From positions 1 through 64,000 of the forward strand of contig JBFMCL010000011.1 in NCBI GenBank assembly GCA_040754395.1: a stretch of 64,000 nt of DNA, written 5' to 3'. A program made the position numbers and the translations under genes. Of the stretch, positions 6,335-15,027 are shown piece by piece. Under the pieces are notes generated by a model. It did not search any database and was not told the DNA's origin. It saw nothing but the letters and a program-made list of their open reading frames with translations. The stretch comes from Nitrospirota bacterium (GTDB lineage: Bacteria; Nitrospirota; Thermodesulfovibrionia; Thermodesulfovibrionales; SM23-35). Within the stretch, counting starts at the first letter, position 1; every line of letters starts with the position of its first letter.

Positions 6335-7201
6335 TTATAACGACAACTCGACGAGGGACAAGGGGTTTACGTTTATCCCCTGCACTTTCACTCCGAAATG
6401 CAGATGTGGTCCTGTCGACCTTCCGGACGAGCCGACCAGCCCGATGATATCTCCCCCGGCAACCACATCTCCCGGCTTCACGCGCATTTGTGACAGATGC
6501 ATGTAAATAGTATAGATGCCAAGCCCGTGATCTACAATAACCGTATTCCCCCCGAAGAACAGTTCCTCTGCCAGCACTATGCTCCCGTTGTTCGATGCCA
6601 TTACCTCTTCTCCTTCCTGTCCCCTGATATCTGTTCCTTTGTGGACGCTTGTCCAACTGCTGTTCATGATGCGCCTTGTACCGAATTCAGTTGATACGTC
6701 ATTTTCGAGTGGCAGGATAAATTCACCTTCCCATTGCTTCTCGGAATTTACCGCAAATACTCTTTGCAACCGCTCCTTTTCAGCATGAACGGTTTCAAGG
6801 TCATCCGGGCTGAGAAAGACCTTTTCGTCAGGCAGTTCAAGCCTGATTTCAGGAAAAGAGGCGCTCTTGACACGCAGCTTCAGATTTTTTCTGTTTTTTC
6901 CTGCCTTCACCTGAATCCTGTAAACCCCGGGGTCTGTCCCGATATCAACCGCACCTATTGCGAGAAAGCATTTTTTCCCGCACCCTGTGAAAAACAATTC
7001 TCTCCCTTCGAATACTGCAGAAGGCGGAGAAGAGGTCTTTGCACCTGTCACGCGGATAAAAAATGCGTCTCCCTGCAGTATATTTTTATGAGACAGCCTG
7101 ACTTTGAAAGATGCTGCAGACGCACTGCTGAGGAAAGCAAAAAAAATCAGAAGCAGAAGCGAAAATACCGCAAAGGTTTTACTCTCGCATTTTTGTTTCA
7201 T
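6335..7201 (-). CDS. Secreted M23 family (LytM-type) peptidase
   Basis: The 288-residue protein starts with a signal peptide (Lys-rich start, then FAVFSLLLLIFFAFLSSASA). An unassigned beta-rich domain follows, then a C-terminal M23 domain. The zinc ligands appear as HKGTD near residue 186 and HLHFG near 268, with HGLGIYTIYMHL between them. M23 enzymes cut peptide cross-links of peptidoglycan, or, when degenerate, activate amidases; here all the ligands are present, so an active endopeptidase in the periplasm is likely. The ATG at 7201 precedes MKQKCES. It is transcribed towards the ACT/hydrolase gene. Confidence 0.9.
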   Translation of the reverse strand: MKQKCESKTFAVFSLLLLIFFAFLSSASAASFKVRLSHKNILQGDAFFIRVTGAKTSSPPSAVFEGRELFFTGCGKKCFLAIGAVDIGTDPGVYRIQVKAGKNRKNLKLRVKSASFPEIRLELPDEKVFLSPDDLETVHAEKERLQRVFAVNSEKQWEGEFILPLENDVSTEFGTRRIMNSSWTSVHKGTDIRGQEGEEVMASNNGSIVLAEELFFGGNTVIVDHGLGIYTIYMHLSQMRVKPGDVVAGGDIIGLVGSSGRSTGPHLHFGVKVQGINVNPLSLVELSL

Positions 7202-7377
7202 GTCATTATCCTGATGCAGAAAGGATAGTCTATCCTCAAATAGAGATGCATGTTCGCAAAGAATAACATACTATTTCCGGCTTGCGCCTCACAGTGGTGC
7301 CCCCGGTCTGAAGAGCAGGGAAAAAATCACTCTGTCTACTTCCGGAATTGTTTGCTGGAGAAATACCGCCCTGAGAT

Positions 7378-8289
7378 CTATGTTAAGAGAAATTCCAAAA
7401 GCGCCTTTTGTGAATGCAGCCTGTTTTCTGCCTGGTCAAATACCGCGCTCTGGGGACCGTCGATCACCTCATCGGTTATCTCCTCTCCCCTGTGTGCCGG
7501 CAGACAATGAAGCACTATGGCATCCTTTTTTGCATGTGAAAGGAGCTGCCTGTTCAGTTGAAACCCTCTGAAAGCCCGCTTCTTCTTCTCTGCATCCTTT
7601 TCCTGCCCCATGCTGACCCACACATCCGTATAGACCACATCAGCCTGAGAGACGGCTTTTTCCGGATTGTCCGTGATTGAGATGCGGTTTTTTGCAGAGG
7701 CACGCGCATTTCCGAGAATCCCCGGTTCCGGTTCATATCCTCTGGGGCATGCCAGCGCAAGTGTCATCTCCATCATACCGGCAGCCTCAATCAGTGAGTG
7801 CGCCACATTATTCCCGTCGCCGACATATGCAAGGCGGACCTCCTTAATACGCCCCTTTCTCTCAAGGATAGTCATTAAATCCCCCAGAGCCTGACACGGG
7901 TGGTGCAGGTCACTCAGCCCGTTGATTACCGGTATCGAGGCATGAGAGGCGAATTCAGCAAGCGTATCATGACTGTATGTCCTGATAACAACCGCATCAA
8001 GATATCGCGAAAGGACCTTTGCGGTATCATGAATGGTCTCGCCTCTTCCGATCTGAATCTCCTTTGGATTCATATAGATAGCCTGGGCACCGAGCTGATA
8101 AATACCTGCCTCGAATGAAACTCTCGTCCTTGTTGATGCCTTTTCAAAAAGAAGCGCGACACTTCTGCCGATAAGAGGACACGCATTCGCATCCTTGCCT
8201 GCTTTTAGTTCCGAAGCCCTTTTCAGGAGTTTTTTTATCTCCTGTGCCGAGAGATCGTGTAATGTCAGAAAATCCCGTTTCATATGCAT
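7378..8289 (-). CDS. argF: Ornithine carbamoyltransferase
   Basis: The 303-residue protein carries the carbamoyl-phosphate site STRTR (residues about 52-56), HPCQALGDL and the ornithine-loop HCLPAHRG near residue 265, which separate it from aspartate carbamoyltransferase. It makes citrulline from ornithine and carbamoyl phosphate in cytoplasmic arginine biosynthesis. It lies 18 bases downstream of argD and is almost certainly cotranscribed with it. The start is ATG 8289, or possibly ATG 8283. The other arg genes are not in the window. Confidence 0.96.
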   Translation of the reverse strand: MHMKRDFLTLHDLSAQEIKKLLKRASELKAGKDANACPLIGRSVALLFEKASTRTRVSFEAGIYQLGAQAIYMNPKEIQIGRGETIHDTAKVLSRYLDAVVIRTYSHDTLAEFASHASIPVINGLSDLHHPCQALGDLMTILERKGRIKEVRLAYVGDGNNVAHSLIEAAGMMEMTLALACPRGYEPEPGILGNARASAKNRISITDNPEKAVSQADVVYTDVWVSMGQEKDAEKKKRAFRGFQLNRQLLSHAKKDAIVLHCLPAHRGEEITDEVIDGPQSAVFDQAENRLHSQKALLEFLLT

Positions 8290-8307
8290 GCAGTGTAAAC
8301 CGGCTCT

Positions 8308-9507
8308 CTATGGCAGCCGCGAAAAAACCCCGTACAGAATATCGGCAAGCTGATCAATCTCCTTCTGCTGTATGATGAGAGGGGGAACAAAACGCAGAAC
8401 GTTTCCGGCAGTACAGTTAATGAGCACCCCTTTCTCAAGGCATGCCCTCACGATGCCGTCTCCCTCCCTTGTTAGTTCCATGCCCAGCAATAATCCCCTG
8501 CCCCTGACCTCCTTAATGATGTCCGGGAACTTGCTCTTCAGATGTTCGAGTCTTTCGATAAAATACGCGCTCATCCTGTTACACTGATCGAGCACAAATC
8601 CGTCTTCCAGTAACGTCTCGATCGTTGCAATAGCGGCAGCACAGACGAGAGGGTTTCCCCCGAACGTAGAGGCATGGTTTCCGGGCTGGAATGCAGATGC
8701 AACCCTGTCTGTCGCAAGCATCGCCCCTATCGGCACGCCGCCTCCAAGCCCTTTTGCGACCGTCATGATATCAGGCGAAATCCCGTAATGCTCATATGCA
8801 AAGAGCTTTCCTGTCCTTCCCATACCGGTCTGGACTTCGTCAAGGATGAGAAGCATTTTCATCTCATCGCACATCGCCCTTACTTCTTTGAGGTAATTCT
8901 GATCCGGCAGCCTGACACCTCCTTCTCCCTGAATCGGTTCAAGGAGAACGGCGCATGTGCGCTCTGTTACCGCGTTTTTGAGTGCGCTGATATCGTTGAA
9001 CGGGACACGCGTAAAACCCGGCAGGAGGGGTTCGAACCCTTTATGGAATTTCTCCTGTCCTGTTGCCGTTAAGGCTCCGAATGTCCTTCCATGAAAAGAG
9101 TTCTCTGCGGTGATGATCTCGAAAAGCTCGGGGTTGATGGTGTCTTTCGCGTATTTCCGTGCCAGTTTTATTGCCGCTTCCACCGCTTCAGCCCCGGAAT
9201 TGCAGAAAAAAACCTTGTCTGCAAAAGAATGTTTGACAAGAAGTTTGGCAAGCTTTATTTGGGGCTCTATGTGAAAATAATTCGATACATGGATCAGCCT
9301 TTGCGCCTGTTTCTGGATGGCAACGACAATCTTGGGATGACAGTGCCCGAGCACATTGACTGCAACACCACTTACAAAATCGAGGTATTCCTTGCCGTCC
9401 GCATTCCAGACCTTTACACCCCGCCCCTTCCTGAAGACAACGGGGTATCTGCTGTAGGTATTCATGATGTAACGGCTTGACTCTTCGAAATATTTCTTTA
9501 TATCCAT
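8308..9507 (-). CDS. argD: Acetylornithine aminotransferase
   Basis: This class III PLP-dependent aminotransferase of about 399 residues has FCNSGAEAVEAAIKLAR, the LDEVQTGMGRTG metal/PLP block and the Schiff-base lysine in TVAKGLGGGVPIGAM. It converts N-acetylglutamate semialdehyde to N-acetylornithine and may also serve lysine synthesis. I prefer ATG 9507 (MDIKKYFEESSRYIMNTYSR) because it gives the usual family N-terminus; the frame is open to 9549. No strong ribosome binding site is seen at either start. It forms an operon with argF. Confidence 0.95.
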   Translation of the reverse strand: MDIKKYFEESSRYIMNTYSRYPVVFRKGRGVKVWNADGKEYLDFVSGVAVNVLGHCHPKIVVAIQKQAQRLIHVSNYFHIEPQIKLAKLLVKHSFADKVFFCNSGAEAVEAAIKLARKYAKDTINPELFEIITAENSFHGRTFGALTATGQEKFHKGFEPLLPGFTRVPFNDISALKNAVTERTCAVLLEPIQGEGGVRLPDQNYLKEVRAMCDEMKMLLILDEVQTGMGRTGKLFAYEHYGISPDIMTVAKGLGGGVPIGAMLATDRVASAFQPGNHASTFGGNPLVCAAAIATIETLLEDGFVLDQCNRMSAYFIERLEHLKSKFPDIIKEVRGRGLLLGMELTREGDGIVRACLEKGVLINCTAGNVLRFVPPLIIQQKEIDQLADILYGVFSRLP

Positions 9508-9705
9508 AAGTGTTGATAATAACGGAAAATCAGACCAAAAATCAAACATACCACTGGGTCCCCAAAAAGTCCTGCAGCCCGTGTGTCCTCGTCAAAAAAG
9601 CCGGGGTAATAATTGCACCTCTTGCTCCCCGGGAGCTTTTCGGACAGGGTTTACTTTACATTCGTGAATATATTAGAATTATAGACTTTTTAAGGAGGTG
9701 ATGTT

Positions 9706-9942
9706 TTGGTCAAGATAAGACTCACAAGAATGGGAGCGCACAAAAGTCCTTTCTACAGGGTAGTGGTTGCCGATTCCAGGTCAAGAAGGGACGGCCCCTT
9801 TATAGAGATTCTCGGGACATATGATCCCCTGAAAAATCCTGCGGATGTGAAACTCGATCTGGAAAAGGCAAAACTATGGTTGCAGCGAGGAGCACAACCT
9901 ACTGATATCGTCAAGAAGCTAATGCAAAGGGCTGGGATATAA
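9706..9942 (+). CDS. rpsP: 30S ribosomal protein bS16
   Basis: This 78-residue protein opens [24 protein letters not shown], diagnostic of bS16, which stabilises the 16S rRNA 5' domain. The start is TTG 9706: the AAGGAGGTG sequence at 9692-9700 is correctly spaced for it, while the nearer ATG at 9701 is in another frame. The gene heads the rpsP-khpA-trmD-rplS cluster and is divergent from argD. Confidence 0.97.
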   Translation: MVKIRLTRMGAHKSPFYRVVVADSRSRRDGPFIEILGTYDPLKNPADVKLDLEKAKLWLQRGAQPTDIVKKLMQRAGI

Positions 9943-9969
9943 TCAGTTCATAACTCGCATGGAGGTAGA

Positions 9970-10203
9970 ATGATGAAAGACTTAATCGAAAAGATGGCGA
10001 AAGCTCTGGTGGACAGACCTGAAGAGGTTAATGTAACAGAGGTTGATGGGGAGAAAACCACTGTTTTTGAACTCAGGGTTGCGCCAAGCGATCTCGGGAA
10101 GGTTATCGGAAAACAGGGAAAAACCGCTCGTGCCATGAGAACGATACTCAGTGCTTCAGGGACAAAAATAGGAAAACGCTGCGTGCTTGAAATCCTGGAA
10201 TAA
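9970..10203 (+). CDS. khpA: KH-domain RNA-binding protein KhpA
   Basis: The 77-residue single KH domain has the GKQG form of the GxxG loop ([13 protein letters not shown]). KhpA is a small cytoplasmic RNA chaperone that in other bacteria pairs with KhpB/Jag and affects cell elongation and division. It lies 27 bases after rpsP, the standard position, with GGAGG upstream. ATG 9970 or ATG 9973 could be used. The usual next gene, rimM, is absent here. Confidence 0.93.
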   Translation: MMKDLIEKMAKALVDRPEEVNVTEVDGEKTTVFELRVAPSDLGKVIGKQGKTARAMRTILSASGTKIGKRCVLEILE

Positions 10204-10287
10204 TAGATATATGTGTGTGCATGACAGGCATGCATATTGAGCTTTTCTGATCTGCATTCCTGATACTTGCAGCTACAGAATAAAACA

Positions 10288-10330
10288 GGGGTAAGAGGAA
10301 AAGAAGGAACCTTTTACCCCTTATTGTTTT
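10288..10330 (+). terminator. Candidate terminator between khpA and trmD
   Basis: A GGGGTAAG arm near 10289 pairs with CTTTTACCCC near 10310-10320 across an A/G-rich loop, followed by a T-rich run (TTATTGTTTT). It occupies the place where rimM would normally be. Read-through or a separate trmD promoter would be needed. Confidence 0.5.
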
Positions 10331-10369
10331 AATGGAACCAGTAGAAACAGTTTTTCACGGAATTCATCA

Positions 10370-11107
10370 ATGAAATGCGACATAGTCACCATCTTTCCCG
10401 GCATCTTTGATGCATACCTGCACGAAGGAATGCTGAAAAGGGCTCTGCAGAAGAGTCTCGTTGAGATAGCAGTTCACAATCTCCGGGACTTTACCCGGGA
10501 CAGGCACAGGACCGTTGATGACTATCCCTATGGAGGCGGCTCAGGCATGGTCATGAAACCCGAGCCTTTCTTCGCGGCTGTTGAGACAGTCTGCCCTGAA
10601 CCGCACAACAGACGGGTAATCCTGCTCTCTCCCGCGGGCAGGAAGTTTGACCATGCGATGGCGCAGGAGTTTGCACAGGAAGAACGCCGTCTCGTATTTC
10701 TGTGCGGAAGATACGAAGCGATCGATGACAGGGTGAGAACCGCTCTTGCCAATGATGAAGTCTCGATCGGAGATTATGTGCTGACTGGCGGAGAACTGCC
10801 TGCTTTGGTTATAATAGACGCTGTTGCCAGATTGCTGCCCGGTGTTCTCGGTGATGAGCATTCTGCCGAAGAGGAATCTTTCTCGTGGGGGATACTTGAT
10901 TATCCGCATTTCACAAGACCCCCCGTCTTCAGAGGATTGCCGGTTCCCGAGGTGCTGCTCTCCGGCAATCACGGGGAGATACTGAAATGGAGGCGCAAGG
11001 AAGCACTGCGGCGGACAATGCAGAGAAGACCGGAACTGATCGGTAAATCCGTGCTCAGCGACGAAGACCATACACTGATGAATGAAATAAAGGAGGAATT
11101 GCCATGA
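10370..11107 (+). CDS. trmD: tRNA (guanine-37-N1) methyltransferase
   Basis: The 245-residue SPOUT enzyme begins [17 protein letters not shown] and has the trefoil-knot AdoMet site in [11 protein letters not shown] and [17 protein letters not shown]. It methylates N1 of G37 next to the anticodon and so prevents +1 frameshifting. Length and motifs are standard. The stop codon overlaps the rplS start in an ATGA arrangement, giving tight translational coupling with bL19. Confidence 0.97.
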   Translation: MKCDIVTIFPGIFDAYLHEGMLKRALQKSLVEIAVHNLRDFTRDRHRTVDDYPYGGGSGMVMKPEPFFAAVETVCPEPHNRRVILLSPAGRKFDHAMAQEFAQEERRLVFLCGRYEAIDDRVRTALANDEVSIGDYVLTGGELPALVIIDAVARLLPGVLGDEHSAEEESFSWGILDYPHFTRPPVFRGLPVPEVLLSGNHGEILKWRRKEALRRTMQRRPELIGKSVLSDEDHTLMNEIKEELP

Positions 11108-11496
11108 GTTTTATCCGTGCTGTTGAGGAAGGCTTCAGGAAGGACACAACCGACTTCAATGTCGGAGACACCATAAGGATTTCAGTGAAAGTTGTCGAGG
11201 GGGACAAGGAAAGGATACAGCCGTTCGACGGAGTGGTAATCGCTCGTCGCGGAGGATCCACAAGAGAGACGTTTACCGTACGCAAAATCTCCTTTGGTGT
11301 AGGAGTGGAAAGGATTTTTCCTCTCCTGTCACCCAATATCGACAAGATACAGGTGCTGAAAAGGGGAAGCGTAAGAAGGGCAAAGCTCTATTATCTGAGA
11401 GGCAAGAAGGGCAAGGCTGCCAAAATCAAAGAAAAAGAGAGAGTATTTGCCACTAAGCCGGCTGAAAGCAAAACGGCTGCTGCGGCAGAAGAATAA
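11104..11496 (+). CDS. rplS: 50S ribosomal protein bL19
   Basis: The 130-residue protein contains the bL19 core: [33 protein letters not shown] and [20 protein letters not shown]. It lies at the 30S-50S interface. The C-terminus carries a short Lys/Ala-rich tail beyond the usual 115 residues. It overlaps trmD by 4 bases, has AAAGGAGG upstream, and is followed by a strong terminator. Confidence 0.97.
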   Translation: MSFIRAVEEGFRKDTTDFNVGDTIRISVKVVEGDKERIQPFDGVVIARRGGSTRETFTVRKISFGVGVERIFPLLSPNIDKIQVLKRGSVRRAKLYYLRGKKGKAAKIKEKERVFATKPAESKTAAAAEE

Positions 11497-11515
11497 GACA
11501 GGCCGATTCATCTCA

Positions 11516-11549
11516 TTTACCCCCTCATGATATTTGAGGGGGTAAACAG
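11516..11549. terminator. Bidirectional-looking terminator after rplS
   Basis: A 12-base arm (TTTACCCCCTCA) pairs with TTGAGGGGGTAAA across a short loop, with flanking A/T bases on both sides. It lies between rplS and the convergent DUF262 gene and could stop transcription from either side. Confidence 0.8.
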
Positions 11550-11579
11550 ACTCTCCCTGCATGCTCCGAAGTAATCGCC

Positions 11580-12794
11580 CTATCCCCGTCCCGGATCTTT
11601 TTCCCTGATATTGTTTGATTTTCCCATGGCAAGCTTCAGAACATGATTGCCGCCGTCATTTCTCACCAAAGACCAGATATCCTGAATTCGGGGACGGCTT
11701 TCCGCATTCTCTGTCATCACTGGTTCCTGCTGCGCAGGGCGTCCCAGCAGAACTTTTGCAAGAATACTGTTTCTGGCCTCTCTCTGCATCTGTGCCGCAC
11801 CTGTCCTCGCACTGCTCTTTAAATATTGGTACGCATCTTGGTAGTGGCTCTGCTCGCTTTCCTGCAGCAATTTCTCCATATTGTCCGCTTTTGACAATGC
11901 AGTAACCTTTTCCATAAATGCAGAATATCTTTCGGCAGTTTTTTCCGGGAGGTCTGCGCTCTTCCGATTCAGTGCAACAAATGCCCACAGGCTGTAAAAA
12001 TTTCCGAACCCTTTCGCATGGTTCGTAATCGCTGCATTGTGTGCCTCCATCCGCAGAATATAGTCTTTTGTAAACGCCAGATCTTTCCTGAAATCTTCCT
12101 CCTGAAAATCCGGCAATGTCTCGTGCGGCGAATCATACTCTGCATATATGTCATCGAGTCTGTCCTGATCATAGCCAAGGACGCGATTTTTCAGAAAGAC
12201 GATCAGAATCTCTGATATGCACTGCACGTCTTTCATTCTTCTCATTCTTGACTTGGTAACCACCCCTAAACGCTCCCATTCATCCTTTTCTGCCTCTGCC
12301 TCGGCAGTTCTGATAAACCAGCCGTCGTATTTGGCATGCCGCAATTCCTGCCTTTCGAGTTTCCGCGAAGTCCTGTTGAGACGCTCGAATACTTCATTGA
12401 TAACGATACTGTCATCCGTGCCAATGAATTCAACCGGCACTACATAGTTATAAAAATGCTCCTTCAGATCCGGCTCATTCTCTATGCCGCTCCATTTCTT
12501 GCCATTCAACCGTGTGTCTCCGTAATCCCTGTCAATCGCGATATGATCATGCGCAAAGAGAAAAATGGTTTCGAGCCGCTGCTTTCCGTCAATTACATGA
12601 TATTGCATCTTCACGGATTCCCTATCCAGCTCTTTATGGATAAACACCGCGGGAGAGGGATAATTCCTGAATATTGTATCAAGAAAATATTTTCTGTCTT
12701 TCAGTGTCCAGACGCTTCTTCGCTGATACGAAGGATCCAGATCCAGCTGACCGCCATCATAGAGATTAAGAAACCACCTGATACTCTGCTTCAT
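11580..12794 (-). CDS. DUF262 family protein, stand-alone
   Basis: The 404-residue protein has the DUF262/ParB-like core: an N-terminal LDPSYQRRSVWTLKDRKYFLDTIF block and HVIDGKQRLETI, equivalent to the DGQQR motif that binds or hydrolyses nucleotides in GmrS-type modification-dependent nucleases. The helical C-terminus shows no HNH (DUF1524) nuclease motif, so it is a GmrS-like half without the GmrD half. It may act in phage defence or RNA/DNA metabolism, but that is inference. It sits between rplS and rnhB, which are usually adjacent, facing the other way and with its own promoter (12839-12867), consistent with insertion. Confidence 0.8.
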   Translation of the reverse strand: MKQSIRWFLNLYDGGQLDLDPSYQRRSVWTLKDRKYFLDTIFRNYPSPAVFIHKELDRESVKMQYHVIDGKQRLETIFLFAHDHIAIDRDYGDTRLNGKKWSGIENEPDLKEHFYNYVVPVEFIGTDDSIVINEVFERLNRTSRKLERQELRHAKYDGWFIRTAEAEAEKDEWERLGVVTKSRMRRMKDVQCISEILIVFLKNRVLGYDQDRLDDIYAEYDSPHETLPDFQEEDFRKDLAFTKDYILRMEAHNAAITNHAKGFGNFYSLWAFVALNRKSADLPEKTAERYSAFMEKVTALSKADNMEKLLQESEQSHYQDAYQYLKSSARTGAAQMQREARNSILAKVLLGRPAQQEPVMTENAESRPRIQDIWSLVRNDGGNHVLKLAMGKSNNIREKDPGRG

Positions 12795-12838
12795 CTTGCC
12801 CCCCTTAATGAATTATTTTTTTTAGAAAGAATTGCACT

Positions 12839-12867
12839 ATATTAAATATCCGTTCAGGTATAGTCAA
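12839..12867 (-). promoter_or_regulatory. Sigma70-type promoter of the DUF262 gene
   Basis: On the minus strand TTGACT (12862-12867) is followed after exactly 17 bases by TAATAT (12839-12844), about 45 bases upstream of the ATG at 12794. Confidence 0.6.
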
Positions 12868-13039
12868 TGTTTCCCAGGACACCTGCGATACAGGATTCCG
12901 CGTTATTGATCGCGGGATGACGCTGCACATGCACAGGGAATGGCAGATTTTCAGATTTTGGTTTATACTTTCTCAATGGCAAAACTGTGTTCAGTGCCGT
13001 CCGCACTGCTCCCGGAAAAATGGAAAATGGGGAAGACAG

Positions 13040-13609
13040 ATGATCGTTGAATGCGGATGTGACGAGGCAGGCAGGGGATCAGGCGCTGCTGAAGTCTATG
13101 CGGGTGCAGTCATCCTGAATCCCGAGCATACGATCAAAGGGCTGGCTGATTCAAAGAAACTGACGGCGCGCAGGCGTGAGACCTTGAGCGATGAAATACA
13201 GCGGCATGCGCTCTGCTGGTGCGTTGCAAAGGCCACTCTGGAAGAGGTTGAAACATTCAATGTGCTTCAGGCGAGCCTTCTTGCGATGAAGCGCGCGGTG
13301 GAAGGCCTCGGGATAATGCCTGATAAGGTCTATGTGGACGGCAATCATGCGCCCAATCTCGATATCCCTGTCGAGGCAGTCGTGAGGGGAGATGACAGGA
13401 TCCCTGCAATAAGCGCAGCATCAATACTCGCAAAGGTTGCCAGGGACGCGGCGATGACCGAATACCACCGGATATATCCTGAATACGGGTTCGATATGCA
13501 TAAGGGGTATCTGACGAAGAGGCATATCAGAGCGCTTCTCAAATATGGCCCATGCCCTATCCACAGAAAGAGTTTTTGCAGGGTCATGTCGCCCGGACTT
13601 CCTTTTTGA
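13040..13609 (+). CDS. rnhB: Ribonuclease HII
   Basis: The 189-residue protein starts [12 protein letters not shown], with the first catalytic Asp-Glu pair. [15 protein letters not shown] (third Asp) and [13 protein letters not shown] (fourth Asp) follow. It cleaves RNA in RNA-DNA hybrids and removes misincorporated ribonucleotides. ATG 13040 is preferred over the open frame back to 12917 because conserved sequence begins there and GGGGAAGA lies just upstream. The loop after GRG reads [11 protein letters not shown] instead of the common PLAGPVVAAAV, so substrate contacts there may differ. Confidence 0.93.
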   Translation: MIVECGCDEAGRGSGAAEVYAGAVILNPEHTIKGLADSKKLTARRRETLSDEIQRHALCWCVAKATLEEVETFNVLQASLLAMKRAVEGLGIMPDKVYVDGNHAPNLDIPVEAVVRGDDRIPAISAASILAKVARDAAMTEYHRIYPEYGFDMHKGYLTKRHIRALLKYGPCPIHRKSFCRVMSPGLPF

Positions 13610-13640
13610 CTTTTGGCCGTTTATATAGTTAAATGTAACT

Positions 13641-14291
13641 ATGGACAAGGAAAGAATAGATGAGGCTCTTGAGCTGATTTGGGTCCTTCACGAGGACGGG
13701 CATGAGGATCTGAACCGTTTCAGGCTGAGTTCAGAGGATGACGAAGTTGACGCGCTCATTCAATCCCTGAAAAAAGAAGGCCTTATTGCAGTAGAGGAAG
13801 ACCGTGTCCGGTTCAGTGAAGAAGGCCGCACTATGGCGAAAGGCTTGATACGAAGACTGCGCCTTGCGGAACGTCTCTTTACCGATGTCTTCGAAATGCG
13901 GGAAGATACTGTCATAGCCGATGCGTGCAAAATGGAACATATCCTGAGCCAGGAACTTACAGACAGTGTCTGCACATTCCTGGGACATCCCCAGACCTGT
14001 CCCCATGGAAAGCCTATTCCGAGGGGGGAGTGCTGCAAGAAATACCGCATTGAAGTGGAACCGGTAGTCACCAGGTTATCTGATTTCGAAGTCGGCTCAA
14101 AGGGCAGAATCACCTTTATCGTGCCGACAAAGTCTTCGCGGTTGAGCAAACTGAACTCACTGGGAATCGCTGCCGGCAGTGTGCTCAGGCTTCTCCAGCG
14201 AAATCCCTCCTATGTGATTCAGGTGGATGAAACAACAGTGGCCATTGATCCGGAGATCGCAAAAGAGATATACGTCAAAAAGGCCCTTTAG
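13641..14291 (+). CDS. DtxR/MntR-type metalloregulator with FeoA-like domain
   Basis: The 216-residue protein has an N-terminal winged helix (to about residue 65), a metal-sensing dimerisation domain with candidate ligands (MREDTVIADACKMEHILSQEL, typical of DtxR helix 4-5, and the CPHGKPIPRGECC segment), and a C-terminal SH3-like FeoA domain (about 140-215). DtxR proteins repress metal-uptake genes when bound to Fe(II) or Mn(II). The gene ends tail-to-tail with cbiO, overlapping it by 17 bases, so regulation of the adjacent cobalt/nickel transporter is possible but unproven. It starts 31 bases after rnhB. Confidence 0.85.
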   Translation: MDKERIDEALELIWVLHEDGHEDLNRFRLSSEDDEVDALIQSLKKEGLIAVEEDRVRFSEEGRTMAKGLIRRLRLAERLFTDVFEMREDTVIADACKMEHILSQELTDSVCTFLGHPQTCPHGKPIPRGECCKKYRIEVEPVVTRLSDFEVGSKGRITFIVPTKSSRLSKLNSLGIAAGSVLRLLQRNPSYVIQVDETTVAIDPEIAKEIYVKKAL

Positions 14292-15027
14292 TACTTCTGT
14301 GCTGCCTTGAAAGGGGCAGTTCAAGGCTGTTTTCCTGCAGCAAATCCTCATTCAGGAGTATCTCTTCCGAACGTCCGTCTGCGACAACCTTTCCGTCCCT
14401 GATAATAATGCATCTTTCGCAGACATCGAGTATTAAGTCAAGGTCATGAGATGCGATGATTTTGGTATGCCCGAAACCTTTCAGAAGCTCGATAAGCTGT
14501 CTTCTCGATTTCGGATCAAGGTTCGATGCCGGTTCGTCCATGATGAGGATATCAGGGTCCATCGCCATAACCGTTGCTATTGCGACCGATCTCTTCTGGC
14601 CTTCCGAAAGCCTGTGCGGTGGCCTGCTTTTGAGATGATAACACCCTACCATGTCAAGCGCGCTTTTCACCCGCTCATCGACTTTTGGCCCGCTTAATCC
14701 CAGGTTAATCGGGCCAAATGCAACATCCTCGTAGACTGTCGGCATAAAAAGCTGGTCGTCGGTCCTCTGAAAAACCACCCCGACTTTTTTCCTTATTTCC
14801 TGCTTCGTCTGCTTGCTGAGTGTCACTTCCCCTATCGATATCGTTCCCTTCACGGGAATAAGCTGTCCGCTCATGTTCAGGAGAAGTGTTGTCTTGCCCA
14901 TACCGTTTGCGCCGGCAATCCCGACAGCTTCTCCGTGGAGTATCCTGAACGATACCCCTTTCAGTGCCTCTGTTCCATCCGGATAACTGAAGCAGACATC
15001 GATGAGGTCGACGATATGATGACTCAT
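14275..15027 (-). CDS. cbiO: Energy-coupling factor transporter ATPase (cobalt/nickel)
   Basis: This 250-residue ABC ATPase has Walker A GANGMGKTT, signature LSEGQKRS, Walker B ILIMDEPASNLD and H-loop ASHD. With CbiQ and CbiM it energises metal uptake. It overlaps cbiQ by 4 bases and is last in the operon; its 3' end overlaps the convergent DtxR gene. Confidence 0.95.
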   Translation of the reverse strand: MSHHIVDLIDVCFSYPDGTEALKGVSFRILHGEAVGIAGANGMGKTTLLLNMSGQLIPVKGTISIGEVTLSKQTKQEIRKKVGVVFQRTDDQLFMPTVYEDVAFGPINLGLSGPKVDERVKSALDMVGCYHLKSRPPHRLSEGQKRSVAIATVMAMDPDILIMDEPASNLDPKSRRQLIELLKGFGHTKIIASHDLDLILDVCERCIIIRDGKVVADGRSEEILLNEDLLQENSLELPLSRQHRSTKGPF

